Source: Phlyctochytrium arcticum (Eukaryota > Chytridiomycota > Chytridiomycetes > Chytridiales > Chytridiaceae). From it: a DNA stretch of 64,000 nucleotides. The first letter of the stretch is position 1, and each line of letters opens with the position of its first letter. This document shows, one piece after another, positions 45,407-55,761 of the stretch. The DNA lies in NCBI GenBank assembly GCA_025602905.1, contig JAHLKI010000023.1, positions 186,001 through 250,000 of the forward strand, written 5' to 3'. The position numbers and the translations under genes are program-made. The notes under the pieces were generated by a model. The model had not been told where the DNA came from. It was given only the letters and a program-made list of their open reading frames with translations, and searched no databases.

Positions 45407-45808
45407 ATGCGCATTCCTATTACTACCCTGCGAGCGTCTACTAAATCTACCACTACTCGCACCTTCCTCACCTGCACCACCCCCCGTCTCGCTGATAAAC
45501 CACACTCCTACGACCTCCGAACCACCCTCAAACCCACAGACTCTTCTGCCCACGTCCGTGTCAACAAGCCAGGAATGGACCATAATCCCACAGGAATGCT
45601 CGTGACTGGAGCAACGGGCGGCAGCAAATCCGGGCCTCATGCGACTTCGGATAACTCCCAGTCAGATTCAGAGCGCCAGGCCCACTTGGATACCACCGCC
45701 GAGAAACACTGGGGAACTACCCAAAAGTATCAGACCGAAGAAGAGGCCTATGCCGACCAGAATCATCCCAAGGCTGATGCTGATGCTTCGGGAAACAAGA
45801 AGAAGTAG
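45407..45808 (+). CDS. Small hypothetical protein, possibly mitochondrial
   Basis: 133-aa single-exon frame with a TATA box upstream. The N-terminus is Arg/Thr-rich without acidic residues (MRIPITTLRASTKSTTTRTF), consistent with a mitochondrial targeting peptide. The remainder is hydrophilic and charged, rich in Asp, Glu, Lys and Asn, and ends in a short Lys tail. Such small soluble proteins with a presequence-like start are common in fungi but I cannot name the family. Alternative in-frame Met codons exist at residues 57 and 64. Confidence 0.6.
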   Translation: MRIPITTLRASTKSTTTRTFLTCTTPRLADKPHSYDLRTTLKPTDSSAHVRVNKPGMDHNPTGMLVTGATGGSKSGPHATSDNSQSDSERQAHLDTTAEKHWGTTQKYQTEEEAYADQNHPKADADASGNKKK

Positions 45809-45917
45809 TAGTGCTACATCTCTCATTTAACTTGTATATAATATATATTACATCTCATTCTTTATCTGGCAAATCACTCTCCATCCCCAGCTCCCCATCT
45901 CCCCGACTGACTGATCA

Positions 45918-46149
45918 CTACGGGAACGCCAGATAAATGTCCGTCACGGCAACCTCAAACAAATACATGGCCGCTACATGATGTGTCAAATCAGGTTAAC
46001 CATTTACTCATGATCAAGTGAAAAAAAATGTAAAACTTACACAGTAATCCAACCGCAACCGCGGCAAGCACTGCTGCTTGAGAATGGTCTTGAGATGAAT
46101 GCTTGAGTTGGATTCGCACTTTTCGCGTGGGAATTGTTGGAGTTGTCAT
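45918..46149 (-). CDS. Very small single-TM protein, 54 aa
   Basis: Two exons too short for ordinary ORF calling: 46149-46041 and 45973-45918, with a 67-bp intron (GTAAGT...CATGTAG); 165 nt, 54 aa. The N-terminal half is basic and polar (TPTIPTRKVRIQLKHSS). Then comes one hydrophobic helix assembled across the splice (AAVLAAVAVGLLSAMYLFEVAV) and a short DIYLAFP end. The size and charge pattern resemble small subunits of mitochondrial or ER membrane complexes; none is named. It converges on the plus gene ending at 45808. Confidence 0.5.
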
Positions 46150-46770
46150 ATATGAGGGTTAAACAGATTTCTGGAGGGGGGAACTAATGTCCTACGCCCA
46201 TTCATTTATATATTCCTTGGTTGGGAAGCAAAATCCACTGTTTATTGGCACGGGGGCATGTTTGACCCTGAACACTAAAAAAATTAAGCCGTAATTAGCA
46301 ACACCTTCTTCTTTCATTTGGCTTCCTTGTTTATGTGACGGCGGTGCAATGGCAAGTCGGCAATAGGAGTTTCTTTTTTGTCGCATTTACACGCATTTGC
46401 CCGCGCAGGCTTGCCGCAATGGAACCCACCCCCTGATCCGCATCCGTCCAAGATTCTTCCTGATTTGGCACACACAACACCCAAATGGGCACTAAAGGCG
46501 TGAATGACCCGGTTGGGTCACTTCTGAGGTTTTTGAGAGTTGAGAAATGCTCAGTGACAAAGTCAATTTCCATCCTAAACGGAATCTTCGGGTGGGTTCT
46601 GTCCCGTGGATCCCGTTGAAAAAGGCGACCCAGCCATCAAGCCGCATTCGGATGAAGAAAGTCCTGATTTGGTGCAAAAAATACCCAAAATGAGAGTAAA
46701 GTTGTGAGTGACAAGGGTTTGTGCTGTGATGCTCGGTAAAGTCCTTTGACAATGGAAAATATCAGGCAGC
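46150..46770. other. Intergenic, no gene seen
   Basis: Several overlapping minus-strand frames of 60-90 codons lack motifs and reflect composition. They are not called. Confidence 0.45.
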
Positions 46771-46921
46771 TCTTGAGAACTAAAAGATTTGGCTCGATAT
46801 ACTGATGTATACAAGTTAAGATTACAGAAGAGGGAGAGAGATTTCGGTGCTCATACATAAGGGAAATGGTAAAGGCTCTCATTACGTGTAGCCAACTACA
46901 AAAGGACCCCATTTCGCAACA
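46771..46921 (-). mobile_element. Solo LTR related to the copia relic
   Basis: On the plus strand it starts TTGAGAACTAAAAGATTTGG and ends CATTTCGCAACA. It is similar over its length to 8585-8726, including GCTCATACATA and TTACGTGTAGCCAACTA. No internal coding sequence is attached. Confidence 0.65.
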
Positions 46922-47583
46922 GCAGCGTCTTTGTTGATCCTTTTCCAAAAAATAACAGCAACACAACAATGAAAGGCAACTCCACAAAGGTAACAGCAGT
47001 TGTGTTGTCGTTTCTTATTTCCTTTGGCTCATACCTGATAGCTTATATCTCAATCGATGACGGCTCCACAGTCTTCAGTATCAATACCTAGTCAGGTGCA
47101 CCAAGCGCTTCTGTCGTCTGCAGGGCATACAATCTAATGGACGTCTTCACAGTTAGGGCGGGTGGATAGGGAGGAATTTTACGATTCTGAAGACGATTGG
47201 CAAACTAATGAATAGGCCCAAAAAGAGGCTGCTCACCTAGTATAGGTGGTCGGCTTGAGCGTGGACCGGCAACAACTGGCTACAAAATGGCAGTGCGCGA
47301 ACGTAGTAAACAGTGTTTTTAGGTGAGATTTATAGATCCATTCATAAAAACTAATTTTTTTCGTTAGAAGAAGGGGAAGAATAGGGGCAAATTGAGAATA
47401 TATTCCAAAACGGTCGTTTGCTACCATAGTTTTCTTTCTGTGATGTGAAGCATGATGTGAAGTTGGAAGCACTAACATAATTTGGAAAAAGAAAAATATA
47501 GTGTCTAAAACCAAAAAAAAAAATCGGAATATAGACGGGGAGGTACTGATCTACATAGAAACAATGGACCCACAATCAAATTT
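46922..47583. other. Intergenic, no supported gene
   Basis: A 40-codon plus frame at about 46969-47091 encodes a hydrophobic signal-like peptide (VTAVVLSFLISFGSYLIAYI). No continuing exon was found, so it is not called a gene. Confidence 0.4.
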
Positions 47584-48270
47584 CTACTGCCTGCACGCTT
47601 CTTCGGAAGGGAGCTTCGGGGCGGTAGTTTCCTCGGGGCCAGTAGATAGCTTTGGAGCGGTAGGTTCGTTCGTAGCGGCCGGCGCAGCAGTGGGTGCTTT
47701 GCTATTGGAGGGGGTTGTCGGAATCGCCGCACCCGGATCTTTGTTGTTATCTGCTGCTGCTGATGATGATGTACAGGTTTTTGGGTTCTCGGATTGAATG
47801 CAGCTCGCAGCGATTTCGTTCAAGTTGGGAAGAGGCTTTGGCATTTTGTCGTCAATGCACTTGCGAAATCCTTCCGAATCTTTGACCGGACTGGGACACT
47901 CACGATCGGCGTTGGCCGGCTTTGGGAGGAACGGAAAGTTGGGAGCAATTTTTTTGACGCATGTCAAGAGCTTGTCTGCGTCCGGGCCGCAAAAGCATTG
48001 TCCGTTGACGGAAAACGTTGAGCCTGTGCCAGGGTTACCACTACATCCAGATCCTATAATGGTTCCGCTATTGATTATACTTCCACGAGCGCTGAGAGTG
48101 TTTGATGAGGGTTGAGGAAAACCGTGAACAAGCACGGCAGTGATTGCACCAAGCACAAGGGTCCACCGGGGAGGAATGTCGGCAGTATGATAAACAATCG
48201 GGAAAGTCTGATGAGTGGGAGAAACCAAAGATGGATGGACATCCTGCCCTTTTATACTAAATTTTCTCAA
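47584..48270 (-). CDS. Secreted Cys-containing protein with low-complexity tail
   Basis: An open frame with a clear secretion signal core (RWTLVLGAITAVLVHGFP) followed by a mature region. The mature region has eight Cys over about 90 residues (CSGNPG, QCFCGPD, LLTC, REC, FRKC, AASC, KTC) and then an Ala/Pro/Thr-rich tail ending near 47584. The Cys spacing suggests disulphide-bonded extracellular folding; no CFEM or hydrophobin pattern is exact. A TATAAAAGG lies at about 48256-48248. Oddity: there is no in-frame ATG before the signal core; the nearest ATG after the TATA box is in another frame. The true start must use an unseen splice or a near-cognate codon, or the frame is broken. Confidence 0.55.
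   Translation of the reverse strand: MRKFSIKGQDVHPSLVSPTHQTFPIVYHTADIPPRWTLVLGAITAVLVHGFPQPSSNTLSARGSIINSGTIIGSGCSGNPGTGSTFSVNGQCFCGPDADKLLTCVKKIAPNFPFLPKPANADRECPSPVKDSEGFRKCIDDKMPKPLPNLNEIAASCIQSENPKTCTSSSAAADNNKDPGAAIPTTPSNSKAPTAAPAATNEPTAPKLSTGPEETTAPKLPSEEACRQ
48248..48256 (-). promoter_or_regulatory. TATA box of the secreted-protein gene
   Basis: TATAAAAGG on the minus strand, just upstream of the signal-peptide-coding region. Confidence 0.4.
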
Positions 48271-49337
48271 GAATGGTCATAAACTAGGTACTAGGCATTT
48301 GATGCCAGGACCCCGAAGACTACATTATTAAAACACTTCATCCCTTGCTTGGTCCAGGCAGGGTCCAGGACAGGGCCTCGAAGAAGTTTCTTTCAAACAC
48401 CCATGAGCCCATGCGACAACTGTAATATGTATGCCAGTTATATACGCGAGTTTAGCGAAACGTACCGAGTGACATACCCCGGGAATCCTCGATTGTAATG
48501 AGTACAGAGTGTATGTGTTGTCATTTTTTTAAGGGATTTCTCGACGCAAAAGTCCGTTGATGCCCATCCCGGGCCAATGATGTGTCAATATCTCCAACCC
48601 CATTTATACTTACTATAGTCAGTCCAGCGACGGTGTTTCATCCGAGGCCCCCATATCTGCGCACCGATGAGACGGCGTACTGTACAGAGTTGAAATACTA
48701 AAAAATCGTGGGAATTCCATAAACACCAAACTTTTGATGTTGAAAAGGCCAACCATATGTTTATTCTTTTGCTGTTCGCACTGAAGGTGTTTCAGCAGCA
48801 GGGGTTCCCTTCCCTCATCTTGGAATTGCTACTTATGAGACATATACACCCTTTCAGCTTTGCTCTTATCTTTTCCTCTCTAAAAATTCTCAGTCATATT
48901 GTTTTCTGCACAATTTCCTACATTTTCCCAACTTTGTTTCTATACGTTTCCTTGCAAGATGTTAATATGATCGTTTGTTCCAGTCAAAAAGTTTTTTGGA
49001 GGTTGTCTTATATCCGACAAGACTTCTCATTGTTTTACCAATACAAATGCCCCGAGGAGTCGTTCGAGGACAAAAATTGGCATGGCCGCCACACACACTG
49101 TAGAAACGTAAAGAACCATACGCTACAATTCCTGCACTACGAATCGTGGCTAAAGAAAGTCAACAGAGTGAACTATACGATATTAGCAAGAGATTTGAGA
49201 GCGACGTGAGATAGGAGCAGATTCTATTCTTTTTAAAAAGTTGGTATTAGAGGGACACATCAAAATCCAGAGATGGGGCGTTCGGAGGTCCATGATTTTT
49301 GAAGAGAAAGGTGTTTAATGCATTTTTGAGGAAATAA
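48271..49337. other. Intergenic; one doubtful 150-codon frame
   Basis: A plus frame at 48757-49209 is A/T-rich, hydrophobic at first and then polar, and resembles no protein. The rest is empty. Confidence 0.4.
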
Positions 49338-49936
49338 TTATTGGAGGTTGTGCTGTGCGGAAGCCTGGCACTGCTTGAGCATGTCCAAGTAGAATTGGCT
49401 GTTGATTATAATTAGTATTGTGCTTTTTCGCCCAAAGAGTAAGCAACGAGTTCACACATACCATGCGTTAATGTCATTAGAGTTGACATCCAGGCAGCGG
49501 AGGAAGGCCTTTTGATCTGGGGCGCAGGTGTTGACGCTGTCCTGGTTGAAGTTTTGCGACGACGTGTATTGTTGCTGAACCGGAGCACCTTCGGCCTGGG
49601 GAGCAGGGGCACTGGAGCCACCACCACCAAACATGCCCGTCAAACCAGCTCCAAGGGTATGTCCAACCTATTCGCAATCAGGTCAGATTCGATACAAATT
49701 CACAAAACCTGGGTATAACGTCAAAGACTTACCGCGCTACCGACGGCAACACCAGCAGCTGTTGTGGCCATTTGGGCAAACATGCCTGGCTGGCGGGGTT
49801 GACCTTGTTGGACGGCGGGAGGAGCGGGAGGAGCCTGGTGGGCTGGAGGGTGAGAAGCGGCAGTGGTGGCAGGACGGGTTTGCGTGCGCTGGGCAGCAGG
49901 GCGGGAAGGAGCGGCAGAACGACGTTGACGAGCCAT
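49338..49936 (-). CDS. MIX17: MIX17/CHCHD2-type twin CX9C mitochondrial protein
   Basis: Small protein of the mitochondrial intermembrane space, imported and oxidised by the Mia40 pathway and linked to respiratory-chain function. Exons 49936-49733, 49667-49462 and 49398-49338, introns 65 and 63 bp; 471 nt, 156 aa, the family length. Seen: an Arg/Ser/Pro-rich N-terminus, the conserved hydrophobic Gly-rich helix with FAQMATTAAGVAVGSAVGH around the first splice, a Gly-rich loop, and the CHCH domain with both CX9C motifs (CAPDQKAFLRC and CQFYLDMLKQC). The first Cys of the second motif is created by the last splice, which confirms the gene model. Confidence 0.92.
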
Positions 49937-50227
49937 TTCGAGATGTGTATGTGTGGGCGGAAGCGTTGTTTGAGATTTGCAGGAGCAAAGATTCTGGTGG
50001 AAGTTTTGACTGCGAAATTCGTTCGGTATTTGATGGAGTTCAACCCGAATGATTCCGCACTTGTTGTCATGACACTCCGTGGCACAGTCATCCGGCCGGA
50101 GAGTAACCAGTCTGCGACTGCCACGCGTTTGCGCAGCCGTAAAATGTTTTGCCAAGACTATCCAAGAATACTTATGAAGGTAAGAAGGGGAAAAAGCTCT
50201 GAAAGATGTGTATGGATTTCATCTATT

Positions 50228-52094
50228 CTACGCTCCTCCTTCTAGCAAATCAGAGACGAAGGGGTTATAGCTAGTCTCGGGAGCAGACTCGTCTGCAGCA
50301 CCGAAACTGAAAACTCCACTGACAAACGCTATATACGACTGGTATATACTCGGCTGGGGTATAAAAGAAGAAGCAGACGAGGAAGAAGGGGGTGCGACTA
50401 GCGTTTGCGCAGAGGAGGACGTGGATGACGAGCTCATGTTTTGCAGAGTTGGAGGTGGAGGAGGTGTGGGAAAGGAGGAAGGGGACTGGGAGGCGAATGG
50501 CATGGTCACAGATTCATTGACGTAGATAAATACGGCGGAATTGGAGTGACGGTGGGATGGGCGACTGGATGTGCGGACAATATCGCGTTTGCAGATGGGA
50601 CAGAGGAGTGAATGGTTGAGGATCCAGGGATCGATACTGCAAAAACACATAAATGGAGTTAGATAAAAGCTGGTTTTCAAAAGAGATCAAAAACTTGAAG
50701 AAGGAAACGTACCAGCCAATGTGAAAGGTATGCTTGCAAGGTAGCTCCCGCACACCGCTGCCGACCCGGAATTCGTCGATACAAATCGCGCAGCAATCGG
50801 TGGCCAGTTTGCCGAATGAGACGAGGGGTAGGACCGGCTCACGGGCAGATAATGTTGTGACTTGCTTGGTACACTCACGCGAATCACGTTCCTCGTTATT
50901 GACACTCTTGGCCAGTGCGGTTCGCTCCTTTTCGGTTACATCGACTGATGGATTGACCACCATCAAATCCTCCATAGTCACGATCCGCATAGGAATAATT
51001 TTCTTGTCAATCATCATTTCCCCATCGGCAGCAATGGTAATACATCGTTTCATCTCCTGGCTCTGTCGTCGTGAATGCGAATTCCGGGTCGCGGATGATG
51101 GGTGGGCAGTCCCAAAAATGCGGCGATGGATCAGAATGAGTGCCATGCCAAACGCCAATGCAGAAGCTCCGCCCAGAAACAAACAGGTTGCAGACAGGAA
51201 GGCAGCCGACCATGGACTCTCGTCGTCATCATCGGGGTCAATCCACGAATGATGATCTACATCCGAATGATCGAGTTCGCGTTCCAGTCGAAACGGTTCC
51301 ACTACCGCATCCACAACATGAAGCCCGGGACTAATCACCCGCCCCGCGCTTTGCAACACGTTTTTGTCGGCTTGAGTAATGAACAGTCCCGGGATCGTGA
51401 CATGTTCACCGGCATCATTCATGGCAGCCATCCGGATGGGGAAATCAAATTCGGTATGCGAATGTGTTACATGGTGAACACATACGCCGTCGTACCCCGC
51501 CCGCTGCGCGTTCATAATTTTGGAGTCGAATGAACAACTTCCCCTTGGCAAGAGGATAAACCGTAACGGGCCATGTTTGCGTGGAATGGAGGCCGGGGTT
51601 GGTTGGTGTCGGGGATCTTCAAGATGGAAGTCTGCGCATCCGTTCAGCCCGGGGCGCATATGGATTTCAACTTGAGACGTGCCGGGAATACTGGGTCCAA
51701 ACAGGGCCGGCACCGCCAAAATCGTGGATAATGTCCCAGCCGGCTGAATCTGAGTCAAATCTCTCATCCCATACCCAGTCAATGACGATGACCGCAGAGA
51801 AGGGATGATAGATCCACCCCGGTTTGCCGAGTATGTAGAAGAGGGAGTCCATGAAGGTGGGTGGGGATTGAGCACGAGAAGTAGGAAGCAGGCGGCAGCA
51901 AACGCGATGGAAATTCGAGCCAAGGTTGTTGCGAGACTCATCAATGTGGTAAAACAGCGATTCAAAATCGATGCGGCTGATGATGATGCATCACCTTCGT
52001 TGTGGAGGTACTGGTACGAATGTTGATAGGTGACCTGTTGTTGTTGCGGATGATGATGATGAAGCGGCTCTGGGATCGGAGGAGGAGGATCCAT
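50228..52094 (-). CDS. PA-TM-RING E3 ubiquitin ligase
   Basis: Exons 52094-50713 and 50636-50228, intron 76 bp; 1791 nt, 596 aa. Layout: His/Gln-rich N-terminus, TM or signal anchor (about 48-75), protease-associated lumenal domain (about 140-275, with LLPRGSCSFDSKIMNAQRAGYDG), acidic stalk, second TM (about 315-342), cytosolic linker, and RING-H2 from about 435 (CAICIDEF ... CKHTFHIGC ... CPIC). The sixth zinc ligand, a Cys, is completed only by the splice. A Ser-rich tail follows. Family members ubiquitinate membrane cargo in endosome and vacuole sorting. The two-TM arrangement and lumenal PA domain fit this group; the substrate is unknown. Confidence 0.88.
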
Positions 52095-53256
52095 CAGAAA
52101 GAAATTGTACCGTCTTTTTCGTATCTGGGTACTGAGATATTTTTTGTCGAAAAATGAGGCGTTTTGATTTTTTACTTGAGAATAAGATTTGTTTAGAAAC
52201 GTTGAGCCTTAAAAGTTGGGATCTCTCAGCAGATCAAGTGAAACTATTTACCATGGAATATTCTTTAGTGCGAAATCCCAAGGTGGTGAGCTGATACTCG
52301 GTCACTTGTAGTATATTATGTGAATGTGTGGGAAAATGAAGAGCGTTCAATCAATGATGAAAAAAAAGTTTTTTTTAAAAAAATTCAAGATGGACCACCA
52401 AAACGCATTTTGGTGCACTTTTGCAAGAGCTGAGGGGTCGAGAAGAGTGGTTTCTTTACGACGACGCCGAGAGAATGTGACGTCCCGGATATACTTGTGG
52501 ATCTTTGGTGGAGAGGCGGCGCACTTTTTGGCCCATTTAATCAAGTGCACTACTCTAAATACTTTTTCCAAAAGAACTCAAGATGCCCATGGCCCCACTT
52601 CCGCCGCTGGTTGTATGCCGGTGCAGTCACGGATCTCCCTTTGCTCTCCATATACTTTGCGTCTTTGAGGGTCCCCTCGAGGGTCGGCTGACATATATTT
52701 ATAGATTTTTAAGTCAACCCCAGTTCATGTGGTTTCGACTGTCGCGCAGCCCAAATTTGCCGAAACGCAGTTCAGATTCGAGTTTTTCCACTAAACCCAG
52801 AGTGCTAGGGGGTTTTGGGTCAGGTCAAACTTTTGAATTTCAATAAATTCCTTACATTTTTTCCTCCCATGTACATGTTCCATAAACCCGCTTATCTGCA
52901 CCGTAAAACTCCATCCGCTCCCTTCCTATACTTGTAATTATCATAAACCAGAGAACAGACCCCCTTAGCACTCCAGTATAATTATCATAAACCAGAGAGT
53001 ATACGACAATATGAAGTATTATTACAAACAAACGACGCTTAACAAAAACCGCGATACCGACCCGACCAACTACAGAGTCAACTGGTCATCGTAGCCAAAC
53101 ACAAACTGGCACGAACGGAAGTGACCGGTAGAAATCTATCTCGCCCGCGATCCGCTCACTTACCTACTAGCCAGGCTCAGGAAAGACAGTGGATAGTTCC
53201 GGGCATATGGCGCATGAAGCTGGAGTGCACGCTGCAATCGATTGCATCAACATGTG
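52095..53256. other. Gene-poor A/T-rich stretch with a 20-bp direct repeat
   Basis: No supported gene. A perfect 20-bp repeat beginning TAATTATCATAAACC lies at 52935-52954 and 52979-52998. A near-palindrome CACCAAAACGCATTTTGGTG lies at about 52395-52414. Confidence 0.5.
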
Positions 53257-54410
53257 TTAAAAGGTGGCCTCCTTTGGAAACTCCTTGCTGCCGGGTGTAA
53301 CAGATGAAAGGAGGATTTGATTTGACATGTCGGAGATGGCCTCTTTCATCAACGTTTTCAGGTCAGTCGGGACAGTAAAAGATCTTTTTGGGAACAGCCA
53401 CCTGCCATAGAATCGTTTCGCTAATGGGGAGGAGAACAAATTTGCCCATGCCGACTTCCACCAGCAATCCAACCTCAATCATGAAGGAAATGTGTTTTTT
53501 GGCTTCTTCATCAAAGGTTGATTTGACCAAATTGTCCGGTAAAAGGAAGCATTCCTGCAAAAACGTTCTCAGGGCTGCACCCACTGGAGCCGTCTGGTTG
53601 CTGCCGAAACATCGATTTGCGTGAGGCAGAAAGTCTTGGGAAAAATAATACTGGATGATGTCCGTTTCGGTCGGCGGTTGCTTAGTTGCTTATTCTTGGC
53701 AAATCGTGATGTTATCGCATCAATGGAAAGGCGGACTCCGGCTACTAGCCCGTTTCATTCCTTGGCGATGATTCGCTCAATCAGCTTGGTGCTGTACCCT
53801 TTGGGAAGGCGAAAAGGGGCCTCTGCCCGGAGCATTTCAAATACCTCGTTGGAAGAAAGTCGAAAGTCTTCTCGACTCAGCCGACTGAGTGATTCAGGAC
53901 TTTCTTCTTGGCCCTCCAGTAAATGTGTCGCAGACACCACCAGTCTCACATGCAGCAATGTATGCATTACACCTTTGACCAGAAATTTCCACGCCTGAAT
54001 GTTCGAGTACACCGCTTGCGCATCATCAAACCAAACGTAGTGGCAGGTGCTAGGGTCCAACGGATATTCATAGCCTTTATGAGAAGGCTGCCTTGCGACA
54101 ATCGAGAAACAAACGAATCGAAATCGAAACCACTTCCTCCTACACACCGAATGAGAATGCTAGTTGATGCCATCAGGTAGGACATATCGGTCAACGGATC
54201 TCCCCGACAAGACGGGTCAATTACATGGCGTGTCGCTGAAGGGCAATGAGAGAAGGTATACGTTAGAATGGCATAATGAAATGATGGTTTGGCTGTCTCT
54301 TACCACTTGCTCCAAATGGTAACGTCTGCGGGATGTCCGGCACCACAACCAGTAATGCGGTTTCCTTGAATTCCTTCCAAGGGTCTTGGCCGACTTTGCC
54401 TTCATTTATT
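53257..54410 (-). pseudogene. Crinkler-like effector gene with breaks (locus B)
   Basis: Pieces of a CRN-type gene on the minus strand. The end of the header domain (about 54390-54320, with ALLVVVPD) is followed by an intron-like gap, a segment containing YVWFDDAQAVYSN (about 54040) typical of the CRN middle region, a helical stretch with LVVSATHLLEG, and a C-terminal part from about 53665 (YYFSQDF) to the stop at 53257. Breaks: an in-frame TGA at 53755-53757 where related proteins usually carry Cys, and a change of frame near 53670. The N-terminal header start is not found. DNA homology to locus A (13375-13923) around the LLVVVP and IMPF segments shows both derive from one family. Confidence 0.55.
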
Positions 54411-54645
54411 TCGGCTGTAAAAAGCCTGAGTGGCTGAGTCGCAAGTCGATTTGGCGTTGGCTCAGACTTTTCGCGAGGCCATTCTTGTCAGCCAGGTCAG
54501 CCAGGTCAGCCTCAAGTAAGAAGTTATTCCGTTTCCGGCGTCTATATATTCCCCCATCAGAGGAGAGAGATACGCGCAGATTTGCTCGCTAGCATAAGGT
54601 CTCTGGTTGTATTCATCGATTTTGAACAACTCCTCAGTGGCAGCA

Positions 54646-55532
54646 ATGGAAGCAGTGTCGCGTCCTAATCGAACAGGCAACCCTTTTGGAGCCGGTGTCC
54701 GTCGCACCTCTTCATGGCAAACCGCCGCGCAGCAGCAAAATGGATCAAGCGCTGACGACGATAACTCGGGCGACGAGGTTGCTCAGCTGGTGGCACTCTC
54801 CAAGAAGGCGCTCGAAGTGCAGGAAGAGTCGGCGAACGCGACCGCTAGAATGCTGGCAACAGCAAAGATGACCGAGTCCCTGGGGAACGAAAATCTGACC
54901 AAACTTCATATGCAAGGAGGTAAGAAAAGGCATCATTACACCCCCTGCGAACATCATAGGCTAACATCCCTGCAGAGCAATTGGACTCAATACATACACG
55001 TACGGAGGAATCAAGTCACAAGATTGAGGTTGCTCAAGCACGGACCTCGTACCTCGACAAGTTGTCCGACTCATTTCTGAAGCCGGTCTTTGGGCGGGAA
55101 AAAGTTGTCAAGGAGAAGAAATCGAACGTAAATTTTGAATGGAAAGCGCCAGCTGGAACAAATGGGCAGCCACTATGGGGCCGCCGCGTCAGTAGTTTGC
55201 CCGAAGAGTTTCCTGGTGCAGTCCCGGGTGCGGGTGCGGCTGCTGCAGAGCCGGGCAGCTTGCGCAATAGCAAAGTCCAACCTGGCGGAGTATTGGGAGA
55301 GTGGGCTTCATCTGACGACCGACAAAAGTCAGAAATGCATGAAGCAACTATCGAGAACAACTTGAATCAAATCTCTGGAGTGGTGGCTGGGATTCGTCAT
55401 CAGGCGCAGGTTATGGGAACCGAATTGGACCGGCAGACCCATGTGATCAGGTCGACACAGGACAATGTGTCTGATCAAACTGACAAGTTACGGGGTGTAA
55501 ACCAGCGTATAGACAAGATTCTGAGAAAGTGA
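54646..55532 (+). CDS. SNAP-25/Sec9-type Qbc-SNARE
   Basis: Target-membrane SNARE that contributes two helices to the fusion complex at the plasma membrane in exocytosis. Exons 54646-54919 and 54976-55532, intron 56 bp; 831 nt, 276 aa. The Qb helix (about 35-95) contains VALSKKALEVQEESANATARML and, across the splice, EQLDSIHTRTEESSHKI. The linker has a KPVFG segment and a Gly/Ala-rich stretch. The Qc helix is at the C-terminus (about 212-276: NLNQISGVVAGIRHQAQVMG ... VNQRIDKIL) with the central-layer Gln in place. There is no Cys palmitoylation cluster in the linker, as in fungal Sec9. Start ATG 54646 precedes an NPF-type tripeptide (GNPFGAG), also seen in Sec9 proteins. Confidence 0.88.
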
Positions 55533-55761
55533 TCCTCCGTAGAGACACTTCCTTTGCATGTAGATATTTCACAATCACTTTGTACAATAGTTTTTTAATT
55601 GTCGATATTCCGACCTTCTGTTATTACTCTGAGGAGCGATTTTTGCCGTTCAGTACTCATGAATAAATTAGAAAGTTCAAAAGGAAGACGGAAGCTATCT
55701 ACATTAATTTCCACTATTCTATGGCATCTATGTTATGTACACGAATTACGCACAATCTATT

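Noticed and set aside
48757..49209. 150-codon plus-strand frame
   Set aside because: A/T-rich with biased composition, no recognisable motif, and no promoter or splice support.
53257..54410. TFIIH subunit (Tfb2-like) gene
   Set aside because: First impression from the helical C-terminus; homology to the header-bearing locus at 13.4 kb and the FDDAQAVY segment fit a Crinkler gene instead.
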